Source of the DNA: a virus
Strand: one strand, 5' to 3'
IMG/VR virus record: IMGVR_UViG_3300023174_000411
Coordinates: 1-34,228 of that record
DNA: 34,228 bases
The notes under the pieces were generated by a model that was not told the DNA's origin, searched no databases, and saw only the letters and a program-made list of their open reading frames with translations. Shown here piece by piece: positions 26,289 through 34,228 of the stretch; within the stretch, counting starts at the first letter, position 1; every line of letters begins with the position of its first letter. The position numbers and the translations under genes are program-made.

Positions 26289-27929
26289 TTAGTGGCGAGC
26301 GCCTGACTTAGAACCCTTTGGTCTACCACGCCCACGCTTTACTTCAGGTTCAGTTGGTTTTGTTGGTTTTGTTCCTTCTTCACCTTCATGATCATCATGT
26401 TGAAGTGACCCACCATAATGTGCACCTTTTACCATTTGATTTGATGATTTAGCTTTTTCTGCTGGTTTATAATCAGGATCCCAACCATGCATAGATGCTC
26501 TTTTTACTGCCATTCTATCGCGCATATCATCAATCTTTCCTTCTTCTAACCATTCCATAAATTGACTAAATGAAATAGTACCATTTTGTTCTACTTCTTC
26601 ATATGCCAACTTTTTAGTGGCAGTGTCAATACCCTTAAGTCTCTTATCAATATGCTTTGCCATTATTTCTTTGTTGCTCTGATATTTTAGCATTCCTTGT
26701 GTAATACCCGAACGAGCAATATCTACAGCAGCTTTATTAACATAACTGTGCATTGTTGATTTGTCTAGTTCATTTAGTTCAGTTTCTTCATTTACAAAGT
26801 GTGAACGGGCAACCGCGGTTGGTGTAGAAACATGCTTCTTTGCAAGATGAATTGTATCACCGTCACGACGAGCATGAACCGTAGCATTGGTTTCATCAGT
26901 AAATGAAGTCTTTTCGCCATCCTTAAGCTTAGCAATTGCTTCTTGGTGCTCAGGGTGAAGTGGATATGAATGTGACTTACCATGATGAACTGTAATCATC
27001 TTACCCCAAGAATAATTCCGCTTACTAACATTAATCATTTCATTTAGTTCAGTTTCTTCCTTAACACCTGGAGAAACTTCTTTCCAACCTTCTTCGGATG
27101 GATAATTACCAATATTCTTACGTGGTATAGTTACGCGCTGATTAGTCTTTGAATGAACCATTATTGCATGATCTGTCATCTTTTGACCTGGAACTGGAGC
27201 AACTGGTGCCTTTTCATCTAGTTCAACTTCTTCGTCAACTGAACGGCGTGCAAGTTTGTGCGCTGCCTGTATAATGCCACCGGCTCGCTTTCTCTCTTTC
27301 TTTTGAAGATGTTCTGCATCAGAAAGTTTTCCTTGCATTGCTGCTGCGCCAGCGTGATAGGCAGAATCTCTTGCTACTTGTTGTGATTTACTAATGTATC
27401 TAGTCAAAGTTGAAGACTTCAATTCATCAATTTGTTCAACTTCTTCATTTGCCATCTTATCACGCATTTGTAATGCTGAAGATCTAGTAAGACCTTTCAT
27501 TCTTTTATCATAAAGCTTTTGAGCAAAATCTTTGTATTCACCACTTTGAGCATGGCTTGCTAGCTTTGGTAGTTCTTTCTTTACTGCACTTTGATAGCTC
27601 TTATGGGTTTCAGCTGAAATTTCATCAATTTGCTCAGCTTCTTCTTTAACCTTTTTCTTTTCATTACGTGATGCCCAAACTGCTTTACGTTGAGCATGAC
27701 TAACATAATCTTCAGCAACCTTTTTAGTTTCCTTGGTTGTGCATTTTTGATCAGCTTCTTCAACATGCTTACCTGCTCTTAAAGCAGCAAAGTCAGCTGC
27801 ATCAAGCTTATTTGGATCACCAGCTAACTTAGCAATCTTCTTTTGCTGTAAAGAAAGCTCTTGAGATTCCTTTAATGAAGTAAAGTTTTCACCAATTAAT
27901 TCAGCATATTTGTTAATTTTGTTTTCCAT
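26289..27929 (-). CDS. Modular polyprotein-like head protein with repeated protease-type sites
   Basis: The 546-residue protein starts MENKINKYAELIGENFTSL. It repeats an acidic motif EE(V/A/T)E(Q/L)(I)(D/N)E at about residues 96, 162, 233, 291 and 381, with a partial copy at 444. The spacers are basic blocks of about 58-90 residues. Two blocks are paralogous (SSTLTRYISKSQQVARDSA and KSTMHSYVNKAAVDIARSG). The (I/L)(D/N)E steps resemble T4 gp21 protease sites (hydrophobic-x-Glu). The C-terminus KRGRGRPKGSK is an AT-hook. I infer an internal head protein cut into basic DNA-binding peptides; alternatives are a scaffold or an uncut virion protein. Confidence 0.75.
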   Translation of the reverse strand: MENKINKYAELIGENFTSLKESQELSLQQKKIAKLAGDPNKLDAADFAALRAGKHVEEADQKCTTKETKKVAEDYVSHAQRKAVWASRNEKKKVKEEAEQIDEISAETHKSYQSAVKKELPKLASHAQSGEYKDFAQKLYDKRMKGLTRSSALQMRDKMANEEVEQIDELKSSTLTRYISKSQQVARDSAYHAGAAAMQGKLSDAEHLQKKERKRAGGIIQAAHKLARRSVDEEVELDEKAPVAPVPGQKMTDHAIMVHSKTNQRVTIPRKNIGNYPSEEGWKEVSPGVKEETELNEMINVSKRNYSWGKMITVHHGKSHSYPLHPEHQEAIAKLKDGEKTSFTDETNATVHARRDGDTIHLAKKHVSTPTAVARSHFVNEETELNELDKSTMHSYVNKAAVDIARSGITQGMLKYQSNKEIMAKHIDKRLKGIDTATKKLAYEEVEQNGTISFSQFMEWLEEGKIDDMRDRMAVKRASMHGWDPDYKPAEKAKSSNQMVKGAHYGGSLQHDDHEGEEGTKPTKPTEPEVKRGRGRPKGSKSGARH

Positions 27930-27947
27930 CTTACTCTCCGTTTTATC

Positions 27948-28568
27948 TTAGCAATCCCAGGCCTTTCTAGACCAATAATTTGCACTAGCTTTATTATTTA
28001 AATTTCCTTGGCCAGAAGATCTAGCACAATATGATTTCTTTCTTGCTGGATTATTCTTTTTAATTGACATATTTGGATCGCCAAATTCAACTTTTTTAAC
28101 TTTACCATCTCCATCAGCAACATAAACTTTTGACTTTTTTACGTCGCCTTTCATTGGTTTATTTAAAGTTACTTTTCTACCTTTATACATTGCTTCTTCT
28201 AATTCAGCATTATTAAGTTCTTTAATTGAAGAAAATGTTTCACCCATTAAATCAGCATATGCACTAATTCTATCGATTGAAACTTCTTCATCAACGGGGC
28301 CTTCCCCATCATTTGTTCTCATTACTCTTTTAGGTGATCTACGTGTTCTTGTTTTTCCATCAGCATCAACCCAAACACTATACTTATAGTCTGATGTTGA
28401 TGCATCTTCAGGTAATTCTTGGTCTTCTTTCATTGGTTTCTTTTTCTGCTCGGGATCAACCTCATCAGCAATGCTAATTTTACCCATTTGTTGCGCATCT
28501 TGCTCTGAACAAGAACACTTCTTTTGTTCTTCAATAAAGTTTTGCCAAGCAGAAAAAGTATAAACCAT
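27948..28568 (-). CDS. Cys-containing virion-block protein with DUF6321-like C-terminus
   Basis: Start chosen at ATG 28568-28566 (MVYTFSAWQNFIEEQKKC), with AGGAAT upstream, giving 206 residues. The first 12 residues again read F-x-x-W-x-x-F-I-E-E, similar to a capsid-targeting leader with an IEE cleavage-type step. Residues around 112-125 (YADLMGETFSSIKEL) resemble the N-terminus of the 546-residue protein (KYAELIGENFTSLKE). The C-terminal DPNMSIKKNNPARKKSYCAR plus ASANYWSRKAWDC fits a small conserved phage domain (DUF6321-like). Likely virion-associated; role unknown. Confidence 0.7.
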   Translation of the reverse strand: MVYTFSAWQNFIEEQKKCSCSEQDAQQMGKISIADEVDPEQKKKPMKEDQELPEDASTSDYKYSVWVDADGKTRTRRSPKRVMRTNDGEGPVDEEVSIDRISAYADLMGETFSSIKELNNAELEEAMYKGRKVTLNKPMKGDVKKSKVYVADGDGKVKKVEFGDPNMSIKKNNPARKKSYCARSSGQGNLNNKASANYWSRKAWDC

Positions 28569-28576
28569 TTTTATTC

Positions 28577-29017
28577 CTATCTCTTTGATGATGCCTTTAG
28601 CATCCAACCGTGTTTTCTATGCTTATCCATACGGTCAGCAGCAAAATTTGCTAAACCTTGCTCTTTAGCTGCAGTAGCTAAATCAAATACTTTACTAAGA
28701 CTTTGTAATGTTTCTTCATTATCTTTAATCAAATTAGATAGCATTTCTTCTACAGTTATAACTCTAACTGAATCTTCTAATATTGTCTTATAGTTATAAA
28801 GCTCATTAAGACTAATTGGAGCATATGCTCCTAGCTTACGAAGATTTTCAGCTAAAGGATCTATTGTATTATATAGATCAGTATAGATATCACCAAAAAA
28901 TTTATGATATTCAGAAAAGTCTCTATCTTCCACATTCCAATGATATGAATGTGTTTTAAAATACATAGTAAATGTATTTGCTAATGCTATTCTTACTGCT
29001 GCAATTAATTGATCCAT
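28577..29017 (-). CDS. Dps-like ferritin (DNA protection protein)
   Basis: The 146-residue protein starts MDQLIAAVRIALANTFTMYF. It contains THSYHWNVEDRDFSEYHKFF with the two ferroxidase histidines and DIYTDLYNTIDPLAENLRKL with the Asp/Glu partners. RMDKHRKHGWMLKASSK closes the four-helix bundle. Dps proteins form 12-mers, oxidise Fe(II) and protect or compact DNA. Encoding it in the head block suggests protection or condensation of phage DNA, or virion association. Its leader resembles those of the duplicated gene and hss (CAATAAxAAxAATAA), with AAAGAGGTAAT before the ATG. Confidence 0.9.
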   Translation of the reverse strand: MDQLIAAVRIALANTFTMYFKTHSYHWNVEDRDFSEYHKFFGDIYTDLYNTIDPLAENLRKLGAYAPISLNELYNYKTILEDSVRVITVEEMLSNLIKDNEETLQSLSKVFDLATAAKEQGLANFAADRMDKHRKHGWMLKASSKR

Positions 29018-29046
29018 TTTATTACCTCTTTTTATTGTTGTTATTG

Positions 29047-31380
29047 TTAAGGTTTTTTCGTATAACCATGATGTGACAAACGATTCGCTTCAATATTACG
29101 AACCTTTGGTGCAAGTTTCATTGCGAGACGATTAATTGTTGTTTTGCTTCTTTCAACAATTTTTTCTAATCTTTCTTTTTCTCCAATAGATAACTTGCTC
29201 AAATCTTTTTTAGCTATTCTCTTTTTCAATAAGTTAATAGCCAATCTTCTAGCACGCTTATTAATAGTAGATGAATCTGAATGGCGCTTAAGAGCTAACA
29301 TTACTTTTCTTTCTCTTTTAGCCTTTGTCTTTGCAAATCTAATTTTTGCTTTAATACGCTCCATACGTGAAAGTACTTCCATAATAACTTGTGATTCTTC
29401 TTTAAGATCTTCTTCAACCTCTTCACCAGTATCATCAATAATTGCTAATTCATGATCATTGTATGCATCAATGATATCATCAATATCATTAACAGTATCT
29501 GCTAATTTATTTAATTCAGTTTCTGAAACATTATCTAAATGATCAGTTTCTTCTGTCTCTTCACCAAAGAATGCGTCAAACTTTTTGCTTTGTGTTTCAG
29601 CTGGAAGTTTATCTTCTTTTGGCTTATATTGCTTTTTAACTTCGATATCTTTTTCTTCTGAGCGATAAGCAATTTTTCTACGGCGTAAATTATCATCTGA
29701 ATCTACATTCATAGTATGACCAGGCTTAGTATGCTCATCATCTTGATTTTCTAAAGTTTCATCTGCAATTTCTGCGGCTGGAACATTAGTAGCTTTTAAA
29801 TTATGCTGTTCTTTAATGTCGCCTTTATTCATTTTTAAAAGCTTTTGAAAATCACTATATCTAAGAACATCCTTTGCTGCATTATAGGTTGAGTTTTTAT
29901 CAATAGTAACTCTTGAGTCTATTTTATTTTTAGTATCATCTTCTTTTACTGGAACACAATTTGGCACAGTTCTACCATTTTTTTCTTTAGTACCAATTGC
30001 TTCATAACCTTTCCAGCAAGCCTTTTCTAGACCTTCTTTAATTGTATGTGGAACTAGATTAGTATCATATTCAATATGGACTTCATTTGCAAGTGTAAGC
30101 ATGCGCTTAAGCATTTCAATTGAATCTTTATTCAATGTTTTTGACTTAACTTTTCTTAGTGCAGAGTTAATTATTTGGGCTGGGTTAGACATCTGTTCAG
30201 CAGTGTCTAACCCTAAGAATGACGCAATTATCCGTGCGACCTTTAATGCATCAGATTGCTTAATGGTCTTTGTTGATAATTCTTCGTTCATTTCTTCCTC
30301 GTTTGTAATTTTAAATGTATTCCAATATTCTTTATGATATGAAAATTCATTTAATCTGTTTAATGATTCTTTTGCTTTTTCGTGTGCTTCTTTTACTAAT
30401 TCAGGGTCTGCATCAAAATCCATATATGTATCTGTTGCTTTTATAGCCATTAATACTGACATAGGATCTTGTTGGCCATGTCTTTCTATAGTACCAAGAA
30501 GTGCTTCTATTGCTTCATCTAAAAGAATATTTTTAGGATTATATCCTTTGAATACTAAACTTGTTTCTTCAACAATAGATTCATTTATATGATCTATGAT
30601 TTCACAATCCTGAATCCATTTTTTTGAAATTTCACCAGATTCATTTACTACAGTAATATAATTAGTGCCACGAGAAATAATTTCAAATTTTTGATTATTG
30701 CTACTAATAATATCACCAACTAAGAAAATCTCTTCTTTAAAATATTTTTCTCTTAATTCATCTATAGTAAATTTAATTTGTTCTTTTACTGTATCTAAAC
30801 CCATCCCATGACGAATTTCATTCATCATAAGCTTTGCATCAATCTCACGCATAGATTGAGGTACACCACGCTTAAAGGTAGAATAATCACCTTTGGCAGC
30901 AGCTGCACGCATTTTAGTAGCAGACATACCAGATGCATCATCTGAATCTGGGTCTCGTTCACCTGCTGATATTACTTGTATTGAATCAAATTGAAAGTTT
31001 TTACCATTATATTTATTCAATAATGTATTAAATTCCTGAACTCTATCTGAGCCGGCAATCATTATAATATTATTATACTTTTTATTTAATTCTTTTGCTG
31101 CTTCAAGAAATGATCTTTGTTGATCATTTGCAGCAATAAAATTAATATTAGGAAACATTAATTTAAGATAATGTAATTTCCTATCAACTGGTAAAGGATT
31201 CTTTTTCTTATCAACAGTACGTGAAACGTATACTATATGATCTGCTTTATTACTTGAGGCAACTTTTTTAATTACCTTTAATAATAATTCATGACCAATA
31301 GTTGGGGGTGAAAAGCGGCCAAATGCAAAAACTACTGTTTTTGCTGGTAATGATTCTAGAAGATTACGATAGTTAATCAT
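29047..31380 (-). CDS. 777-residue head-block protein with N-terminal nucleotidyltransferase domain
   Basis: After a short leader MINYRNLLESLPAKT, the domain at about residues 16-185 has FAFGRFSPPTIGHELLL (HxGH-like) and GMSATKMR (the SSTxxR-like motif), as in NMN/FAD-type adenylyltransferases. The rest is modular: a beta region near 220-260, helical and acidic parts, KACWKGYEAIGTKEKNGR, and a very basic C-terminal 110 residues (RIKAKIRFAKTKAKRERK, then RIAKKDLSKL). Leader step LLE fits prohead-protease cleavage. It may be carried in the virion; whether the enzyme is active is unknown. The gene overlaps the ATPase gene (ATGA). Confidence 0.8.
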   Translation of the reverse strand: MINYRNLLESLPAKTVVFAFGRFSPPTIGHELLLKVIKKVASSNKADHIVYVSRTVDKKKNPLPVDRKLHYLKLMFPNINFIAANDQQRSFLEAAKELNKKYNNIIMIAGSDRVQEFNTLLNKYNGKNFQFDSIQVISAGERDPDSDDASGMSATKMRAAAAKGDYSTFKRGVPQSMREIDAKLMMNEIRHGMGLDTVKEQIKFTIDELREKYFKEEIFLVGDIISSNNQKFEIISRGTNYITVVNESGEISKKWIQDCEIIDHINESIVEETSLVFKGYNPKNILLDEAIEALLGTIERHGQQDPMSVLMAIKATDTYMDFDADPELVKEAHEKAKESLNRLNEFSYHKEYWNTFKITNEEEMNEELSTKTIKQSDALKVARIIASFLGLDTAEQMSNPAQIINSALRKVKSKTLNKDSIEMLKRMLTLANEVHIEYDTNLVPHTIKEGLEKACWKGYEAIGTKEKNGRTVPNCVPVKEDDTKNKIDSRVTIDKNSTYNAAKDVLRYSDFQKLLKMNKGDIKEQHNLKATNVPAAEIADETLENQDDEHTKPGHTMNVDSDDNLRRRKIAYRSEEKDIEVKKQYKPKEDKLPAETQSKKFDAFFGEETEETDHLDNVSETELNKLADTVNDIDDIIDAYNDHELAIIDDTGEEVEEDLKEESQVIMEVLSRMERIKAKIRFAKTKAKRERKVMLALKRHSDSSTINKRARRLAINLLKKRIAKKDLSKLSIGEKERLEKIVERSKTTINRLAMKLAPKVRNIEANRLSHHGYTKKP

Positions 31381-32942
31381 GCAAACATCTTAACGAATTT
31401 AATCCATTCTTCTTTTGTGCCACCTTGTTGTTCAACGCCAGCTCTAGTATTTAAAGCACGAACAAGAGTACGAAGGTTTGCTGATTTTTCAGCAATTTTA
31501 CGACTACGAAGAACATCAACTACTTCTGCTCTATCTTTAGAGCTGAGTGGATGATTTACATCAAGAGGAATTTTATCTGCAATTTTAATCATAAAATCAT
31601 AAATTTCTTCATTTGTTGGATCAACATTAATAACATAACCACGAGTGCGAAGGGCACCATCAGGATCTAGCTTATTCAATGCTAGGTTACTAATGAAAAT
31701 AATTTTGCCAGTGAACTCAAAATAGCGTGGTAGTGTATCTGAATCTTCATCATCTTCATCATAATCAGCAGGATCTACGAAATTTTTACCACCTTTCATC
31801 CAAGAAATCTTACGAATTTTCTTAGTATCAGAAGCAGCTTTAAACAAATTGCGGCCTTCCTGATCAGCTAAAGCAGAATCAGAATCATCAAATAAAACAA
31901 TATCTTTACGATGGTTATAAAGAATACGATAGATACCAACTGGAGTAGCAGAACCGGTGATTTTAAAATAACCTTCGCCATCAGATTTACCGGCGCCATG
32001 AAGCATATCTTCTACGTTTTGTGTTTTACCTGTACCTCCACGGCCACCAATAAAAAGTGCATTAGTTGCATTTGCCATTAAAAGGCGCATACCTGTACGA
32101 AGAGAATCAAGTTGCTCTTCATAAGACATACGTTCAATATCCTCTTGGCTTGCACCAGGAACTTCAATTTTTTCTGGAGATCCGGTAGAAACAGAATATC
32201 CAATAACACCCTTTTCACCAAGTATTTCTGCTACTACTCGTTGAATATTAATTTTTTCAGCATTATCTTTTGAAATTATATATGCTCCACCCATTCCAGC
32301 ACGTTCAAATAATTCTGGATAAAGCTTTTTAATAGCATCCTTTACTTCATCCCATTTTGGGCCGAATCTTTTTTTTCCACCTTCAGTTTGTTGTTGGCGA
32401 AATTGCATACCCATTTTTAAAGCATGCACTGTATTAGAAACAGTTTTTGTAATATCAGCTGTAGTAAATGTGCGGGAACTTGTAAATGTAATTTCGTTTA
32501 ATACTGTATTTTTACTTTCAGTTTGTTCTTGCATATAAACATCATGTTGTATATCAACTTTACCTAAAATAAAGTCACGAACAAATGGAAGTACTGTTGC
32601 TAATGATTGATCATGTTCAAATTTAATATGATGACTTGGGTTTGGTTGTGGCATTTTTGAGCCATCCCAATAATCAGCAGAAACAATTGATGTTGATCCA
32701 CCATTTAATGACCAATTTAAACGAAATGCTTGAGCTCTACCAGTTTTTAGGTATATGCGAATACCTACCGCGCGAGCACCGCGGCTAGTAAATATTTCAG
32801 GATGTGGGTAAAAATATACTGAATTTGCACCCAAATATTTGCTTAAGTATTTTTTAATTAAACCTTGAGCTTTTGGGAAATCACTTGAAGAAATGGCCTC
32901 AATAAGGTATTCTTCATTTAAGAAGTTTTTAAATTGTTTCAT
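31377..32942 (-). CDS. Phage P-loop ATPase (AAA+ type) with capsid-targeting-like leader
   Basis: The 521-residue protein begins MKQFKNFLNEEYLIEAISS, similar to the hss and 32992 leaders, with FLNE and LIEA as possible protease sites. Walker A is NALFIGGRGGTGKTQN at about residue 300 and Walker B is RKDIVLFDDSDSALAD at about 350. IIFISNLALNKLDPDGALRTRG resembles sensor-1/arginine-finger regions of AAA+ proteins. The N-terminal 280 residues are uncharacterised (KTGRAQAFRLNWSLNGGS). It may remodel head proteins or DNA. An exact late promoter box lies 31 bases upstream of the ATG. Confidence 0.85.
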   Translation of the reverse strand: MKQFKNFLNEEYLIEAISSSDFPKAQGLIKKYLSKYLGANSVYFYPHPEIFTSRGARAVGIRIYLKTGRAQAFRLNWSLNGGSTSIVSADYWDGSKMPQPNPSHHIKFEHDQSLATVLPFVRDFILGKVDIQHDVYMQEQTESKNTVLNEITFTSSRTFTTADITKTVSNTVHALKMGMQFRQQQTEGGKKRFGPKWDEVKDAIKKLYPELFERAGMGGAYIISKDNAEKINIQRVVAEILGEKGVIGYSVSTGSPEKIEVPGASQEDIERMSYEEQLDSLRTGMRLLMANATNALFIGGRGGTGKTQNVEDMLHGAGKSDGEGYFKITGSATPVGIYRILYNHRKDIVLFDDSDSALADQEGRNLFKAASDTKKIRKISWMKGGKNFVDPADYDEDDEDSDTLPRYFEFTGKIIFISNLALNKLDPDGALRTRGYVINVDPTNEEIYDFMIKIADKIPLDVNHPLSSKDRAEVVDVLRSRKIAEKSANLRTLVRALNTRAGVEQQGGTKEEWIKFVKMFA

Positions 32943-32972
32943 GTTAGATCCATCTATAAAATGTAATACAGT

Positions 32973-32980
32973 TATTTATA
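32973..32980 (-). promoter_or_regulatory. Leftward T4-type late promoter box upstream of the ATPase gene
   Basis: TATAAATA on the minus strand, exact late consensus, in the 49-base gap between the 32992 gene and the ATPase gene. The predicted start near 32966 leaves a leader of about 24 bases. Best-placed of the four late boxes. Confidence 0.7.
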
Positions 32981-32991
32981 TATTTTTAATT

Positions 32992-34224
32992 TTATCTTTC
33001 CCAACCCTTCACTATATCTGAACTAAAATTGGCTTTAGAAAACGTCATTCTATCAACAAGTTTAACTGCATTACCTTGTTTGTCAATTGCAACAAACCCT
33101 TCTGGTGCAGTTATCTTAAACCCATTTTGAGTTTTAAGAAATGTTGAAATATGACTTGCTTTATTCATTTTATCAATAATCATATGTTTTGCTTTATCAA
33201 GCAAATTTACAAGATCATAAATCTTAACAATATGACTCTTATCATGACTCTTAAAAAATTGTAATAATCTATCACGTTTAATTATTGCAGATTGTTTACC
33301 CTTTTCAGTCTTCATGTTATTAATTTTTTCTTCAAATTTATCCCAAATATAATGGAATAAACCTGCAACATGCGCATGAGTATCAGTAATCTCTTCCCCA
33401 GCACGAACTTTTGAATTATTATAGGTCTTAACCATAACTAAAAGATCAGGATCATTCTTAATAGCATTTAGTGCCGCAGCATCAATTTGACTAAATAATG
33501 TTCCTGCTTGAGAAAGGATTGCAGTAACCTCATCTGTTTCTTGTTTTGTAAATGTTGCAGTACCTGAATAATCTTGATATGTAGCATCAATCATCCAAAC
33601 TGAACGTGTTTGGTTTAACTTATCAGTAATATTTTTACCAAACGATGCTTTCATATTCTCAAAAGAAGAACCAGAATATGTAGTATGCCAAACAACACCA
33701 ATTTGTGCGGCTTTAATTGTTCTAGCTAAATCAGTAGCATCTGGGACAGAATAAACAATTGTATTTGGATGAAATGTTACGTATCGCTTACCATTAATCA
33801 TTTCTAATTTAATAGTATCATGTGTAAACATAATATCACCTTGGTAAATACCCGAAGTAATACCAAGTTTTTTAAATTCTTTTAGGGCAATTGACATTTT
33901 ATGATTTAGATCACCAGGACCAATATCACGATCAATATCTTCTTGTGTCTTATATACTATTGGATCTTTATTAAAAACACCTTTCTTTGCAACAAAGAAT
34001 TTACCATCTCTTGGATCTATACCAGCAAAAACTGCAGGTGCACCATCCCATTTTACTGTTGCTGTAACAGAGGATAATGAATTACCAGCAAGCATATCGC
34101 GAAGATCACGAAGAAATAAAATTGCCTTTCGTGTACCATCTACGCCTTCATTAAATGGCAAATCACTTAAATGTTCCATATGAACATTTTTTTCTTCAGT
34201 AAGAAATGATTTAAGTGTTTTCAT
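32992..34224 (-). CDS. DUF6267-like protein with ligase-type KWDG motif
   Basis: The 410-residue protein starts MKTLKSFLTEEKNVHMEHL, a leader like those of hss and the ATPase. VTATVKWDGAPAVFAGIDP at about residues 58-76 resembles motif I (K-x-D-G) of covalent nucleotidyltransferases such as RNA/DNA ligases. GKFFVAKKGVF, SGIYQGDIMF (possible motif III) and IGVVWHTTY (possible motif IV/V) follow. I know similar proteins as DUF6267 in T4-type phages, without a function. Ligase-like activity is inference. The gene is complete and lies at the right edge; its promoter is outside the window. Confidence 0.75.
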   Translation of the reverse strand: MKTLKSFLTEEKNVHMEHLSDLPFNEGVDGTRKAILFLRDLRDMLAGNSLSSVTATVKWDGAPAVFAGIDPRDGKFFVAKKGVFNKDPIVYKTQEDIDRDIGPGDLNHKMSIALKEFKKLGITSGIYQGDIMFTHDTIKLEMINGKRYVTFHPNTIVYSVPDATDLARTIKAAQIGVVWHTTYSGSSFENMKASFGKNITDKLNQTRSVWMIDATYQDYSGTATFTKQETDEVTAILSQAGTLFSQIDAAALNAIKNDPDLLVMVKTYNNSKVRAGEEITDTHAHVAGLFHYIWDKFEEKINNMKTEKGKQSAIIKRDRLLQFFKSHDKSHIVKIYDLVNLLDKAKHMIIDKMNKASHISTFLKTQNGFKITAPEGFVAIDKQGNAVKLVDRMTFSKANFSSDIVKGWER

Positions 34225-34228
34225 TATG

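Noticed and set aside
25933-26292. Rightward 119-codon frame over the 87-residue gene
   Set aside because: Antisense to a gene with strong ribosome binding site and family-like motifs; no start signal of its own.
1-34228. CRISPR array, insertion sequence, integrase or inteins
   Set aside because: No regularly spaced direct repeats, transposase or integrase motifs were seen, and nrdA, nrdB, thyX and primase are uninterrupted.

Overview
The window looks like part of a T4-type tailed phage (myovirus) genome with low G+C, probably infecting an aquatic bacterium. The evidence is a T4-like gene set: RNase H/5' nuclease, a DsbA-like DNA-binding protein, a gp61-type primase, class I ribonucleotide reductase and ThyX. 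It also has a block of ten tRNA genes that all encode CCA, exact TATAAATA late-promoter boxes, densely packed genes with ATGA/TAATG overlaps, and a head/virion-associated gene block. The host cannot be named from the sequence. Every gene except one (4655-5119) lies on the minus strand, so the text below follows transcription from right to left.

Right part (25.07-34.2 kb): virion-associated and conserved T4-type genes. These are a DUF6267-like protein with a ligase-type KWDG motif, an AAA+ type ATPase, a 777-residue protein with an N-terminal nucleotidyltransferase domain, a Dps/ferritin, and two acidic/basic modular proteins that look like substrates of a prohead protease. Several begin with a short M-K-x-F/L-K-x-F-L-x-E leader resembling the T4 capsid-targeting sequence.

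Middle (9.0-24.8 kb): nucleotide and DNA metabolism. It holds primase, thyX, a sugar-nucleotide/glycosyltransferase cluster (galE, a putative glycosyltransferase, glf, a cytidylyltransferase-like gene), nrdA, an FmdB-type zinc ribbon and nrdB. Then come a GIY-YIG-like nuclease, a conserved membrane/coiled-coil protein, a secreted non-specific nuclease, many small proteins, dsbA, and rnh.

Left part (1-9 kb): small early genes, the tRNA cluster, homospermidine synthase, and four related Tyr/Gly-rich or tandemly duplicated proteins. Eight near-identical leftward promoters (TGTAC(A/T), exactly 17 bp, TATAAT, conserved start region) drive the small-gene operons.

The most unusual element lies inside the tRNA cluster. 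It is a 457-nt gene-free, G+C-richer stretch (5120-5576) starting directly after the CCA of tRNA-Pro. On the minus strand it folds into many helices and contains a complete type I hammerhead ribozyme (5246-5348) with every core residue present and a GUC cleavage triplet. A second structured leader (1671-1806) lies between homospermidine synthase and the duplicated genes. A second theme is polyamine and head biology: the phage homospermidine synthase itself carries the capsid-targeting-like N-terminus, which suggests that it is packaged.
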